From: CAVQZA01 sp963718355
GTDB taxonomy: Bacteria > Actinomycetota > Thermoleophilia > Gaiellales > Gaiellaceae
DNA: 64,000 nucleotides
NCBI GenBank assembly: GCA_963718355.1
Contig: CAVQZA010000019.1
Span: 61,930-125,929, forward strand
Reading direction: 5' to 3'
The position numbers were made by a program, and so were the translations under genes. Shown piece by piece: positions 41,541 to 49,365 of this stretch (its first letter is position 1; each line of letters starts with the position of its first letter). The notes below the pieces were generated by a model that was not told the DNA's origin, did no database searches, and saw only the letters and a list, made by a program, of their open reading frames with translations.

Positions 41541-41773
41541 GTCGGGTCATCATCGTCGTTCTCATCGCCACCGTCGCGTGGGCCGTTCTGGCCCGCGGCT
41601 CCAGCGGCGCCGGAAAGCCCGAGCACTACGTCGTGAAGCGGACTGACACGTTGTGGTCGATCGCCGCAAGTCGTTACGGCGGCGATCCGCGTGACGGCGT
41701 CTGGAAGCTCGAGCAGGCGAACCACCTCGCCGGCGCAACGATCGTGCCGGGCGAGCGCCTGCTGCTGCCGTAG
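41534..41773 (+). CDS. SOS-controlled small LysM membrane protein (YneA/ChiZ-like division inhibitor candidate)
   Basis: 79 residues: N-terminal membrane helix (VIIVVLIATVAWAVLA) and a LysM domain (about 30-79; YVVKRTDTLWSIAASRYGGD, IVPGERLLLP) facing outside. This is the structure of the cell-division suppressors induced by the SOS response: YneA in Bacillus, Rv2719c/ChiZ next to lexA in mycobacteria, DivS in corynebacteria. The two LexA boxes directly at the start, one overlapping the ATG, strongly support this assignment. lexA itself is not in the window. Confidence 0.85.
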   Translation: MFGRVIIVVLIATVAWAVLARGSSGAGKPEHYVVKRTDTLWSIAASRYGGDPRDGVWKLEQANHLAGATIVPGERLLLP

Positions 41774-41779
41774 CGCGCG

Positions 41780-43408
41780 CTACATGCCGCGGTAGGCGTG
41801 CCCCGCCATCGCGAGCGGGTCGAGCATCACGTTCACGATCGCCGGCTCACCTGACGCGAGCGCGCGCTCGAGCGCCGGCGCAAGCTCGTCCGGGCGCTCG
41901 ACGTGCTCGCCGTGGCCGCCGAACGCCTCGGTCAGCAGGTCGTAGCGCGACGGCGCGAGCAGCGTCGCGACCTCGGCGTCCTCGCCGTAGATCCCGCGCT
42001 GGGGGACGCGGATCTCGCCCCAGGCCGCGTCGTTCCCGATCACGAACACCACCGGGAGCTTGTGGCGCGTGAGCGTCTCGAACTCGAAGCCGTTGAGCCC
42101 GAACGCGCCGTCGCCGGCGATCACGACGACCTGTGCCTCGGGGCGGGCGGCCTTCACGCCGAGCGCGTAGGGCGGGCCGACGCCGAGGCAGCCGAACGGG
42201 CCCGGGTCGAGCCAGTGGCCGGGGCGGTGGATACGGAGGACGCGTGAGCAGGCCGCGACCACGTCGCCGCCGTCGCCGATCACGACCGTGGCCGGGTCGA
42301 GCACGTTGTCGAGCTCGCGGCCGAGGCGATAGTGGTTGAGCGGCGCGCTGTCCGACTCGATCGCGGCCTGGTTGTCGTCCCACCACGCCTTCTCGAGGAC
42401 GCCGAGCCGCTCGAGCCACGTGTCATTCGGGCGGCGGTTCTTGACGCCGTCGGCCAGGATCCCGAGCACGGCAGCGCAGTCGCCGACGATTCCCGCGTCC
42501 GGCGCGCGGTTGTGACCGAGCTCCGTCGCGTCGGAGTGGATGTGGATCAGCTTCGCCTCGGCTCCGAAGCGGCCGAACTTGAGCCGGAAGTCCAGCGGTG
42601 TGCCGACCACGCAGACGACATCGGCGCCGGCGACGGCGGAGCTCCGCGAGTGCTGGAAGAACAGCTCGTGATCGGGCGGCAGCGCCCCGCGTCCCGAGCC
42701 GTTGAGGTAGATCGGCAGCCGCCCGTTCTCGGCGAACGAAGCCAGCTGCTTCCAGGCGCCGTCCCACCAGATTCCGCTGCCGGCGATCACCGCGGGCCGC
42801 TCGGCGTTCGTCAGCAGGTCGGCGGCCTTCATCAGCTCCGTCGGGTCGCCGAAGGCACGGGCCGCGGATCGCGAGGGCGCGGCCGGCTGCTCCTCATCCG
42901 CGTCGGCGAAGAGGATGTCCATCGGCAGCTCGAGGTACACCGGCCCGCGCGGCTGGGCGAGCGCCTGGCGGAAGGCGGTCGAGATCAGGTCGGGGATGCG
43001 CTCGGCGTGTGTGCAGACCGCGGCCCACTTCGTGATCGGCTTGAAGATCGAAAGCTGGTCGAGCTCCTGCAGCGCGCCCTGCTCGGCCTGGACGAGCGGC
43101 CGTGCGCCGCCGAGGATCACGAGCGGCGTCTGGGCGACCCGGCAGTTCGCGACGGCCGTGACGACTCCGGTCACGCCCGGACCGGACGTGACCAATGCGA
43201 CGCCGCACGCGCGATTGACGCGGCCCCACGCCTCGGCGGCGTGGGCGGCGGCCTGCTCGTGGCGGACGTCGAGCACGCGGACACCCTCGACGCGGCAGCC
43301 CTCGTAGATGGGCATCACGTGACCGCCGGACAGCGTGAAGATCGTGTCGACGCCGTTCGCCTTGATCGCGCGCGCCGCCAGGCGCCCTGCCTGCATCGAC
43401 TCGCCCAT
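41780..43408 (-). CDS. Thiamine-diphosphate-dependent enzyme, acetolactate-synthase-like
   Basis: 542 residues in the three-domain ThDP layout. N-terminal PYR domain with the catalytic glutamate in RHEQAAAHAAEAW (about 50) and TSGPGVTGVV; middle domain with VIAGSGIWW; C-terminal PP domain with the ThDP/Mg motif GDGAFGLNGFEFETL. Similar to the IlvB/IlvG-like single-subunit actinobacterial enzymes. No regulatory ilvN gene and no biosynthetic neighbours, so the role in branched-chain synthesis is doubtful; oxalyl-CoA decarboxylase- or benzoylformate decarboxylase-like activity is possible. Confidence 0.82.
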   Translation of the reverse strand: MGESMQAGRLAARAIKANGVDTIFTLSGGHVMPIYEGCRVEGVRVLDVRHEQAAAHAAEAWGRVNRACGVALVTSGPGVTGVVTAVANCRVAQTPLVILGGARPLVQAEQGALQELDQLSIFKPITKWAAVCTHAERIPDLISTAFRQALAQPRGPVYLELPMDILFADADEEQPAAPSRSAARAFGDPTELMKAADLLTNAERPAVIAGSGIWWDGAWKQLASFAENGRLPIYLNGSGRGALPPDHELFFQHSRSSAVAGADVVCVVGTPLDFRLKFGRFGAEAKLIHIHSDATELGHNRAPDAGIVGDCAAVLGILADGVKNRRPNDTWLERLGVLEKAWWDDNQAAIESDSAPLNHYRLGRELDNVLDPATVVIGDGGDVVAACSRVLRIHRPGHWLDPGPFGCLGVGPPYALGVKAARPEAQVVVIAGDGAFGLNGFEFETLTRHKLPVVFVIGNDAAWGEIRVPQRGIYGEDAEVATLLAPSRYDLLTEAFGGHGEHVERPDELAPALERALASGEPAIVNVMLDPLAMAGHAYRGM

Positions 43409-43415
43409 CGGGACG

Positions 43416-43421
43416 AGCCTA
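43416..43421 (-). promoter_or_regulatory. -10 box (TAGGCT) for the ThDP enzyme
   Basis: Minus-strand TAGGCT with 7 nt to the ATG at 43408; no Shine-Dalgarno sequence. Confidence 0.4.
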
Positions 43422-43428
43422 CAACGCG

Positions 43429-44754
43429 TCAGCCCGCGACGAGCGCCGAGGCCCGAAGCGGAACGGTCGAGAACTCATGCGGCCGCGCCGCGAGTGCGGC
43501 GAAGAACGCATCGACGACGACGGGCGCGAACTGGGTGCCTCTGCCGCGGCGGAGCTCGGCCATCGCCTCGTCGTCGCTGAGTGCGCTTCGGTACGGGCGG
43601 TCCGTGGTCATCGCATCCCACGCGTCGGCGAGCCCGACAACGGCGGCCTCGAGCGGAATCGAGCTGCCGGCCAGCCGGTCCGGATAGCCGCTTCCGTCCC
43701 AGCGCTCGTGGTGGTGGCGAATCAGCGGCACGGCAGCCGCGAGCCAGCCGAGGCGGCCGACAATCTCGGCGCCGCTCGCCGGATGGCGCTTGATCTGCTC
43801 CCACTCGTCGTCGTCGAGCGGCCCGGGCTTTGCGAGGATCGAGTCGGGGACGGCGATCTTGCCGATGTCATGGAAGAGCCCCGCGTGGCGTAGTGCCTCG
43901 ACCCGCTCCTCGGAGAGATCGAGCTGCTCGCCGACCGCGAGCGCGATTCGTTGTACGCGGAGCGAATGGCCCGCGGTGTACGGGTCCTTGGCGTCAACCG
44001 TCGCGTTCAGGCTCTCGATCGTCTCGAACGCGCTTCGCGCGAGCAGGCGGTTCGACTCGGCCAGGTCCTGCGAGCGGGCCTGCAGCATGCGCGAGGCGCC
44101 GCGCACTAGCAGGCCGAGCGCGAGCCAGAGGGTGAAGAAGACGCCGGCCAGCACGAGCCAGATCATGTGCTTGCGCGAGGCGATGAAACCTTCGAGCTGG
44201 GCCGGGTCGGCGTAGAGCTCGTAGGCGCCGATTGCATGGCTGCCGTCGCTGCTCTCGAGCGGCGCGTAGACCTCGAGCACGTCGCCGTGTGCCACGAGCG
44301 CCTCGACGGCGTGCTCGCCCTGCGCGGAGAGCCGGCCGATCGAGGCGACGGAGCGGTTCTCGCGGATCGCCTCGCCGAGCTCGTCGTCGAGCTGGAACTT
44401 CTGTCCGATGCGCGCCGGGTCGCGGTTCGTCCACGCGAGCGTGCCGTCGGAGCGCCACACCTTCACGGAGATCAGGTCGGAGCGGCGACGCAGCTCGGCG
44501 AGGATCGTCGCCGAGAGCTGCGGCTCGACACGCAGGTGATCGTGTGCGACGAGGCGAGGGCGCAGGACGCCGTCGACGTACTGCGTGAGGCTCGTCCGCG
44601 CGTCGCGGACGGCCTGCGTCTTGAGGCTCGTCGTGAGGAACCAGCCGAGCACGAGCGCGCCGGCGAGCAGGATCACCGCGCTCGCAGCGAGAAACGCATG
44701 CATCAGCGTGACAGAGCGCCTCACGGCGCCCCGCTCGTCCGCAGGCCGCAACAC
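43429..44754 (-). CDS. Membrane HD-GYP phosphodiesterase
   Basis: 441 residues. Two membrane helices (about 16-40 and 196-215) enclose an extracytoplasmic sensor region with a possible double-CACHE-like fold; after a coiled linker comes the HD-GYP domain (about 250-430): AGHSLRV, LFHDIGKIAVPD (HD), KRHPASGAEI, HHERWDGSGYPD (GYP) and LADAWDAMTTDRPYR. Such proteins hydrolyse cyclic di-GMP in response to outside signals. GTG start. All catalytic residues are present; no cyclase gene lies nearby. Confidence 0.9.
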   Translation of the reverse strand: MLRPADERGAVRRSVTLMHAFLAASAVILLAGALVLGWFLTTSLKTQAVRDARTSLTQYVDGVLRPRLVAHDHLRVEPQLSATILAELRRRSDLISVKVWRSDGTLAWTNRDPARIGQKFQLDDELGEAIRENRSVASIGRLSAQGEHAVEALVAHGDVLEVYAPLESSDGSHAIGAYELYADPAQLEGFIASRKHMIWLVLAGVFFTLWLALGLLVRGASRMLQARSQDLAESNRLLARSAFETIESLNATVDAKDPYTAGHSLRVQRIALAVGEQLDLSEERVEALRHAGLFHDIGKIAVPDSILAKPGPLDDDEWEQIKRHPASGAEIVGRLGWLAAAVPLIRHHHERWDGSGYPDRLAGSSIPLEAAVVGLADAWDAMTTDRPYRSALSDDEAMAELRRGRGTQFAPVVVDAFFAALAARPHEFSTVPLRASALVAG

Positions 44755-44801
44755 GGAACACCTATCGGCCGTGAGCGGCCTCGCCTTTACATTCGCGCTC
44801 G

Positions 44802-44807
44802 TAGAAT
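44802..44807 (+). promoter_or_regulatory. -10 box (TAGAAT) for leaderless rnz
   Basis: TAGAAT with exactly 6 nt to the ATG at 44814; the clearest example of the leaderless pattern in this window. Confidence 0.55.
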
Positions 44808-44813
44808 CGCGGG

Positions 44814-45794
44814 ATGGATCTCGACGTCGTCTTCCTCGGCACGTCCGGCTCGATGCCGACGGCGCAGCGTGCGCCCGCTGCGACCCTCGTGCGCCGCGGC
44901 GGCGAGCGGCTTCTGTTCGACTGTGCGGAGGGCACGCAGCGCCAGCTCCTGCGCTCGGACGTGGGGCTCGTCGAGCTGCGCGAGATCTTCCTCACGCACT
45001 ACCACGCGGATCATTTTCTCGGGCTCCCTGGGATGCTGAAGACGTTCGCGCTGCGCGGGCGCGAGAGCTCGCTGACGGTGTACGGGCCGCCGGGCCTCGA
45101 GGATCTCTTCGCGAGCCTGCGGCGGATCTTCGGCCGGCTGACCTATCCGCTCGCGCTCGAGGAGTTGCAGCCCGGCGACGTCCTCGAGCGCGACGGCTAC
45201 CGGCTCGCGCCGTTCCCGGTCGAGCACGGCGGAGTCGCCTACGGCTACGCGCTGATCGAGGCCGAGCGCCCGGGTCGCTTCGACGTGGCGGGCGCCGACG
45301 CGCTCGGAGTTCCGGGCGGGCCCGAGCGGGGTGCGCTTCAGCGCGGCGAGGCGGTGACGCTCGCGGACGGGCGCGTGGTGTCGCCCGGCGACGTGCTCGG
45401 CCCGGCCCGGCCCGGCCGCAAGATCGTCCTCTCCGGCGACACGGCGCCGTGCCATGCGGTGCTCGAGGCCGCGGTCGGCGCGGACCTGCTCGTCCACGAG
45501 GCGACGTTCTGCGCGGACGAGCGCGAGCGCGCGCGAGAGACGCTGCATTCCACCGCGGCCGACGCGGCGGAGATCGCGCGCCGCGCCGAAGTCGGGCTCC
45601 TCGCGCTGACGCATCTCTCGACCCGATATGCGCCCTCAGAGGTCGCCGCCGAGGCGCGAGCCGTCTTCGCGGACACGATCGTCCCGCGCGACTTCGACGT
45701 CGTCGAGGTGCCGTTCCGGGAGCGGGGGACGCCGCAACTCGTCAAGGGCGGCGCGCTGCATCGGCCGCCGGAGCTCGTTGACCAGCAGTCCTGA
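44814..45794 (+). CDS. rnz: Ribonuclease Z
   Basis: 326 residues. Metallo-beta-lactamase-fold endonuclease that trims the 3' ends of tRNA precursors, needed where CCA is not encoded, as for both tRNA genes seen here. LGTSGSMPT at the start, zinc-binding FLTHYHADHFLGLPG (about 58-72), the exosite arm region, LSGDTAPC (about 208), HEATFCADE and the late histidine in LTHLSTRY. The 3' end overlaps the methyltransferase start by 17 bp. Confidence 0.95.
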   Translation: MDLDVVFLGTSGSMPTAQRAPAATLVRRGGERLLFDCAEGTQRQLLRSDVGLVELREIFLTHYHADHFLGLPGMLKTFALRGRESSLTVYGPPGLEDLFASLRRIFGRLTYPLALEELQPGDVLERDGYRLAPFPVEHGGVAYGYALIEAERPGRFDVAGADALGVPGGPERGALQRGEAVTLADGRVVSPGDVLGPARPGRKIVLSGDTAPCHAVLEAAVGADLLVHEATFCADERERARETLHSTAADAAEIARRAEVGLLALTHLSTRYAPSEVAAEARAVFADTIVPRDFDVVEVPFRERGTPQLVKGGALHRPPELVDQQS

Positions 45795-46503
45795 CTTCGG
45801 GCGCCTCGCCCCGGTCTACGACGAGCTCCGTCCCGCCGATGCGAACTGGTGGGAGCTCTTCGCGGTGCTCGTCGAGGAGGGCGACCTGCACGGCCGGCGC
45901 GTCCTGGATGTCGGCTGCGGCACCGGGCGCCTTGCTGCGGCACTCGCGGAGCGCGAGAGCTGCAAGGTGTGGGGCGTCGACCGGTCGGAGGCGATGCTCG
46001 AGGTCGCGCGCGGCCGGGTGCCCGACGGCGTCGGCCTGAAGCACGGCCTCGCCGAGGAGCTCCCGTTCAAGGACGCCTGGTTCGAGCGCGCCGTCGTGTG
46101 GTTGTCCCTCCACCTCTGGGACCGGCCCCGCGCCTTCTCCGAGCTGCGCCGCGTCTCCGGGCGCGCGGTGCTGGCGACCTTCGACCCGGCGCACTTCTCC
46201 GGCTTCTGGCTGAACGAGTTCTTCCCGTCGATCGAGCGAATCGACCGCGCCCGTTTCCCCGACGGCGACACCCTGGAGCGCGAGCTGCGCGACGCCGGCT
46301 TCCCGAGCCCGCGTCTCGTCCGGATGAGCCAGAGCGCCGAGCTCACGCGCGAGGCGGCCCTCGCCAAGATCCGCGGCCGTCACATCTCGACCTTCGACCT
46401 CCTCGACGAGACCGAGATCCTCGCCGGCACTGAGCGAGCCGAACGCGAGCTACCGAGCCGAATCGGCTATCGCCTCGAGTGGCTGGTGGCAGTGGCCGGA
46501 TAA
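45778..46503 (+). CDS. Class I SAM-dependent methyltransferase
   Basis: 241 residues from a TTG at 45778. FGRLAPVYDELRPA at the start, motif I VLDVGCGTGRLAAAL (about 41-55), acidic motif II VDRSEAMLEVA, then LPFKDAWFERAVVW, matching UbiE/Methyltransf_11 proteins. Substrate cannot be predicted. Coupled to rnz by a 17-bp overlap. Confidence 0.82.
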   Translation: MTSSPDFGRLAPVYDELRPADANWWELFAVLVEEGDLHGRRVLDVGCGTGRLAAALAERESCKVWGVDRSEAMLEVARGRVPDGVGLKHGLAEELPFKDAWFERAVVWLSLHLWDRPRAFSELRRVSGRAVLATFDPAHFSGFWLNEFFPSIERIDRARFPDGDTLERELRDAGFPSPRLVRMSQSAELTREAALAKIRGRHISTFDLLDETEILAGTERAERELPSRIGYRLEWLVAVAG

Positions 46504-46505
46504 GG

Positions 46506-47702
46506 CTAGAGCTGCCAGTCGCCGCCGCGCAACACGGGGACCTGCTCGCCAGCCGCGGTGAGACCGGTCACGGCGACGTCGTCGGCGCCGATCATGAAGT
46601 CGATGTGGACTGCGCTCTCGTTGATGCGCGCCCGGTCGGCCTCGCCCACCATGCTCGCGTAGGCGTTCCCGAGTGCGATGTGGCTCGCGGCGTTCTCGTC
46701 GAGGAGGGTCGAGCAGAAGACGGTGCCGAGGCGGCCGATCCGGCCCTCGCGATCGACCAGCGCGACTTCACCCAGGCGCGTGGCGCCCTCGTCGCGCGCG
46801 CAGCGCTCGCGGAGGGCAGCGACGTTCTCGTCGGCGTCGATCTCGACGGCGCGGCCGTTCTCGAAGCGGACGCGCAGGCCGCGCACCGTCGTTCCCGCCA
46901 CCTCGAGCGGCTTCGTCGCGCGCACGACGCCCTCGGTGCGGAGCGGATCGGGCGTTGTCGCGACCTCCTCGGTGGGGAGGTTCGGACCGTGCACGATCCC
47001 CTCCGCGGTCGTGTGCGAGCCGCCCTCGAAGCCCGAGGTGGGGAGGAGGCCGACCGTGAGATCCGTCCCCGGCCCCTCGAAGTGGAGCGCGTCGAACCGG
47101 CGCTCGGTGAGCCGCTGGGCGGCGCCGGCCAGCGCGGCGAACCGCTCACGCCACGCCTCGCCGGGATCGGGCTCGTCGAGGCGGCAGACGTGCGCGATCT
47201 CGTCCCAGAGAAGCGCGAGGGCGGCATCGGGCTCGAGCTCGGGATGCGCGGCGGCGGCCCAGCCGGGCGTCGGGTAGGCGATGACCGACCAGTTCGTCGT
47301 CTGCGCGTTGATCACCGCGAAGTTCTCCTTCAGCGCGGGCATCAGGTCCTTGCCGGCGCGCGTCGGGTCGAGACCCGCAAGCCCGCCGGGCTGCACCGTG
47401 GGGTGCACCATGATCCGGGCGCAGCGCTGCTCTCCGAACTCGAGGAAACGGTCGGCCCACCACGACGGGACGAACTCGAGCGTGTCGGGCGGCGCATGCT
47501 CGATGCGGATCCTCTTCACGGCGGTGTCGAAGTAGATCGGGTCGACGAAACGTGCGCCGCGGCGATAGGCGTGCTCGGCGATCGCATGGACGAAAGGCGC
47601 CGCCTCGAGCGGCGCCATGACCGAGACGATCTGGCCGGGTTGCACGTTCGCGCCGGTCTCGACGGCGAGCGCCGCCAGACGGTCGATCCTCGCGTCATCC
47701 AC
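46506..47702 (-). CDS. Aminopeptidase, M29 family
   Basis: 398 residues, GTG start. M29 metallopeptidases (AmpS/AmpT) remove N-terminal residues with two metal ions. Motifs: VMAPLEAAPFVHAIAEHAYRRG near the N-terminus, HFEGPGTDLTVGL, then HGPNLPTEEVATTPD with a glutamate ligand, ENAASHIALGNAY and INESAVHIDFMIG near the C-terminus, holding the His and Asp ligands. Convergent with the methyltransferase (two-base gap) and divergent from the pyrimidine operon. Confidence 0.93.
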   Translation of the reverse strand: MDDARIDRLAALAVETGANVQPGQIVSVMAPLEAAPFVHAIAEHAYRRGARFVDPIYFDTAVKRIRIEHAPPDTLEFVPSWWADRFLEFGEQRCARIMVHPTVQPGGLAGLDPTRAGKDLMPALKENFAVINAQTTNWSVIAYPTPGWAAAAHPELEPDAALALLWDEIAHVCRLDEPDPGEAWRERFAALAGAAQRLTERRFDALHFEGPGTDLTVGLLPTSGFEGGSHTTAEGIVHGPNLPTEEVATTPDPLRTEGVVRATKPLEVAGTTVRGLRVRFENGRAVEIDADENVAALRERCARDEGATRLGEVALVDREGRIGRLGTVFCSTLLDENAASHIALGNAYASMVGEADRARINESAVHIDFMIGADDVAVTGLTAAGEQVPVLRGGDWQL

Positions 47703-47709
47703 GTCGCGG

Positions 47710-47715
47710 AGGCTA
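47710..47715 (-). promoter_or_regulatory. -10 box (TAGCCT) for the aminopeptidase
   Basis: Minus-strand TAGCCT with 7 nt to the GTG at 47702; no Shine-Dalgarno sequence. Confidence 0.45.
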
Positions 47716-47733
47716 TCTGTCCGCGAGACCCGC

Positions 47734-47739
47734 TACTGT
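47734..47739 (+). promoter_or_regulatory. Probable -10 box (TACTGT) of the pyr operon
   Basis: TACTGT about 54 nt before the pyrR start, giving a leader of about 47 nt that contains the PyrR-type hairpin. Confidence 0.45.
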
Positions 47740-47763
47740 GCCCGCTGCACGGTGTCCTTTAAC

Positions 47764-47788
47764 CCGGTCCCGAGAGGCCGGAAAGGAG
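47764..47788 (+). promoter_or_regulatory. PyrR-binding hairpin next to the pyrR ribosome binding site
   Basis: CCGG-TCCCGAGAGG-CCGG forms a stem-loop whose loop fits the PyrR recognition sequence UCCNGNGAGG, followed at once by the Shine-Dalgarno AAAGGAG (47782-47788) and the ATG at 47793. There is no terminator hairpin or T-run, so PyrR with UMP most likely blocks ribosome access (translational control) rather than transcription. Confidence 0.75.
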
Positions 47789-47792
47789 AACG

Positions 47793-48380
47793 ATGACTAC
47801 GTCTGCGCGGCTGTCGGCCGCCAAGGTCTTGCTCGACCGCGAGGCGATCGAAAGAACCCTTTCCCGGATCGCGCACGAGATCATCGAGCGCAACCCGGAT
47901 GTGGAGGACGTCGCGCTCGTCGGCATCCACACGCGCGGCGTCCCGATCGCCCAGCGCCTGCGGCGCCTGATCGAGGAGCGCACCGGCGTGACTGTCCCGT
48001 TCGGCGCCGTCGACATCACCTTCCACCGCGACGACGTGTCGGTGCGCGGCGGCGAGGCGCCGCTCCACGCGCAGCCGATCGTCCGCGCGACCGAGCTCGA
48101 CTTCCCGCCCGAGGGCACGACCTGCATCCTCGTCGACGACGTCCTCTACACCGGCCGCACGATCCGCGCCGCGATCGACGCGCTGTTCGAGTACGGCCGG
48201 CCCGCGCGCGTCCAACTCGCCGTCCTCGCCGACCGCGGCCACCGCGAGCTGCCGATCCGCCCCGACTACGTGGGGAAGAACCTGCCGACCTCGCAGGGCG
48301 AGCGGATCCAGTTGCAGCTCGTCGAGATCGACGAGATCGACCAGGTCCTGTTGATTCCGGAGGAGGCTCCCGATGCCTGA
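47793..48380 (+). CDS. pyrR: Pyrimidine operon regulator / uracil phosphoribosyltransferase PyrR
   Basis: 195 residues. PyrR binds pyr mRNA when UMP is high and also has weak uracil phosphoribosyltransferase activity. The PRPP motif ILVDDVLYTGRTIRAAIDAL (about 111-130) is intact, as are IHTRGVPIA and LADRGHRELPIRPDYVGKNLPT. First gene of the operon, behind its own binding hairpin; its end overlaps pyrB by eight bases. Confidence 0.96.
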   Translation: MTTSARLSAAKVLLDREAIERTLSRIAHEIIERNPDVEDVALVGIHTRGVPIAQRLRRLIEERTGVTVPFGAVDITFHRDDVSVRGGEAPLHAQPIVRATELDFPPEGTTCILVDDVLYTGRTIRAAIDALFEYGRPARVQLAVLADRGHRELPIRPDYVGKNLPTSQGERIQLQLVEIDEIDQVLLIPEEAPDA

Positions 48381-49365
48381 CATCCACGTCGTCGCCGACG
48401 ACCTGCGGCCGCCGGCGCGCCCGCCGCGCCGTCATCTCCTCTCGGTCTCCGACCTCTCGCGGGACGACGTCGAGCGGCTGCTCGCGACCGCGGCGACCTT
48501 CGAGCGCTCGCTCGAGCGCGAGGTGAAGAAGCTGCCGACGCTGCGCGGCCGCACCGTGATCACGCTCTTCTACGAGTCCTCGACGCGCACCTCGTCGAGC
48601 TTCGAGCTCGCCGCGAAGCGCCTCTCCGCCGACACGATGTCGATCAAGGCCGAGGGCTCGTCGGTCGACAAGGGCGAGTCCCTCAAGGACACGGCGCTGA
48701 CCCTCGACGCCTACGACCCCGACGTGATCGTGATCCGTCATCCGCAGATCGGCGCGCCGCAGCTCGTCGCGAGAACCACGGGCGCGTGCGTCGTCAACGC
48801 GGGCGACGGCAAGCACCAGCATCCGACCCAGGCGCTGCTCGACCTCTACACGATCAAGACGGAGCTCGGCCGCATCGAGGGGCTCCACGTGGCGATCGTC
48901 GGCGACGTGCTCCACTCGCGGGTCGCGCGCTCGAACGTCCAGGCGCTGCTGCTGATGGGCGCGCGGGTCACGCTCGTCGGGCCGCCGGCGCTGCTGCCGC
49001 GCGGGATCGAGGCGATGGGCTGCGAGGCGACCACCGAGATCGGCGCGATCGCAGACGCCGACGTCGTCTACGTCCTGCGCATGCAGCGCGAGCGGATGGA
49101 GGCGGGCGCCAACTACGTGCCGAGCCTGCGCGAGTACGCGGCGCGCTGGGGAGTGACGCCCGCCCGCCTGCGCCCGGGCCAGAAGGTGATGCACCCCGGC
49201 CCGATCAACCGCGGTGTCGAGCTCTCCGCGGATGTCGCCGACAGCGTCGACACCTTGATTCAAGACCAGGTGCGCGCAGGTCTGGTGACGCGCATGGCCG
49301 TGCTCTACGACCTGCTGACGCAGGGCCCGGCGCCGGTGCGCGCGCTCGAGGAGGCGGTCGCGTGA
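48373..49365 (+). CDS. pyrB: Aspartate carbamoyltransferase catalytic subunit
   Basis: 330 residues. Condenses carbamoyl phosphate with aspartate. Carbamoyl-phosphate motif FYESSTRTSSSFE (about 57-69), DKGESLKDT, the HPQIGAPQL loop, GDGKHQHPTQALLD, GDVLHSRVARSN, and HPGPINRG near the C-terminus. No pyrI regulatory chain is present, matching the PyrR-regulated class. A Pro/Arg-rich stretch of about 20 residues precedes the usual N-terminus. Confidence 0.97.
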   Translation: MPDIHVVADDLRPPARPPRRHLLSVSDLSRDDVERLLATAATFERSLEREVKKLPTLRGRTVITLFYESSTRTSSSFELAAKRLSADTMSIKAEGSSVDKGESLKDTALTLDAYDPDVIVIRHPQIGAPQLVARTTGACVVNAGDGKHQHPTQALLDLYTIKTELGRIEGLHVAIVGDVLHSRVARSNVQALLLMGARVTLVGPPALLPRGIEAMGCEATTEIGAIADADVVYVLRMQRERMEAGANYVPSLREYAARWGVTPARLRPGQKVMHPGPINRGVELSADVADSVDTLIQDQVRAGLVTRMAVLYDLLTQGPAPVRALEEAVA

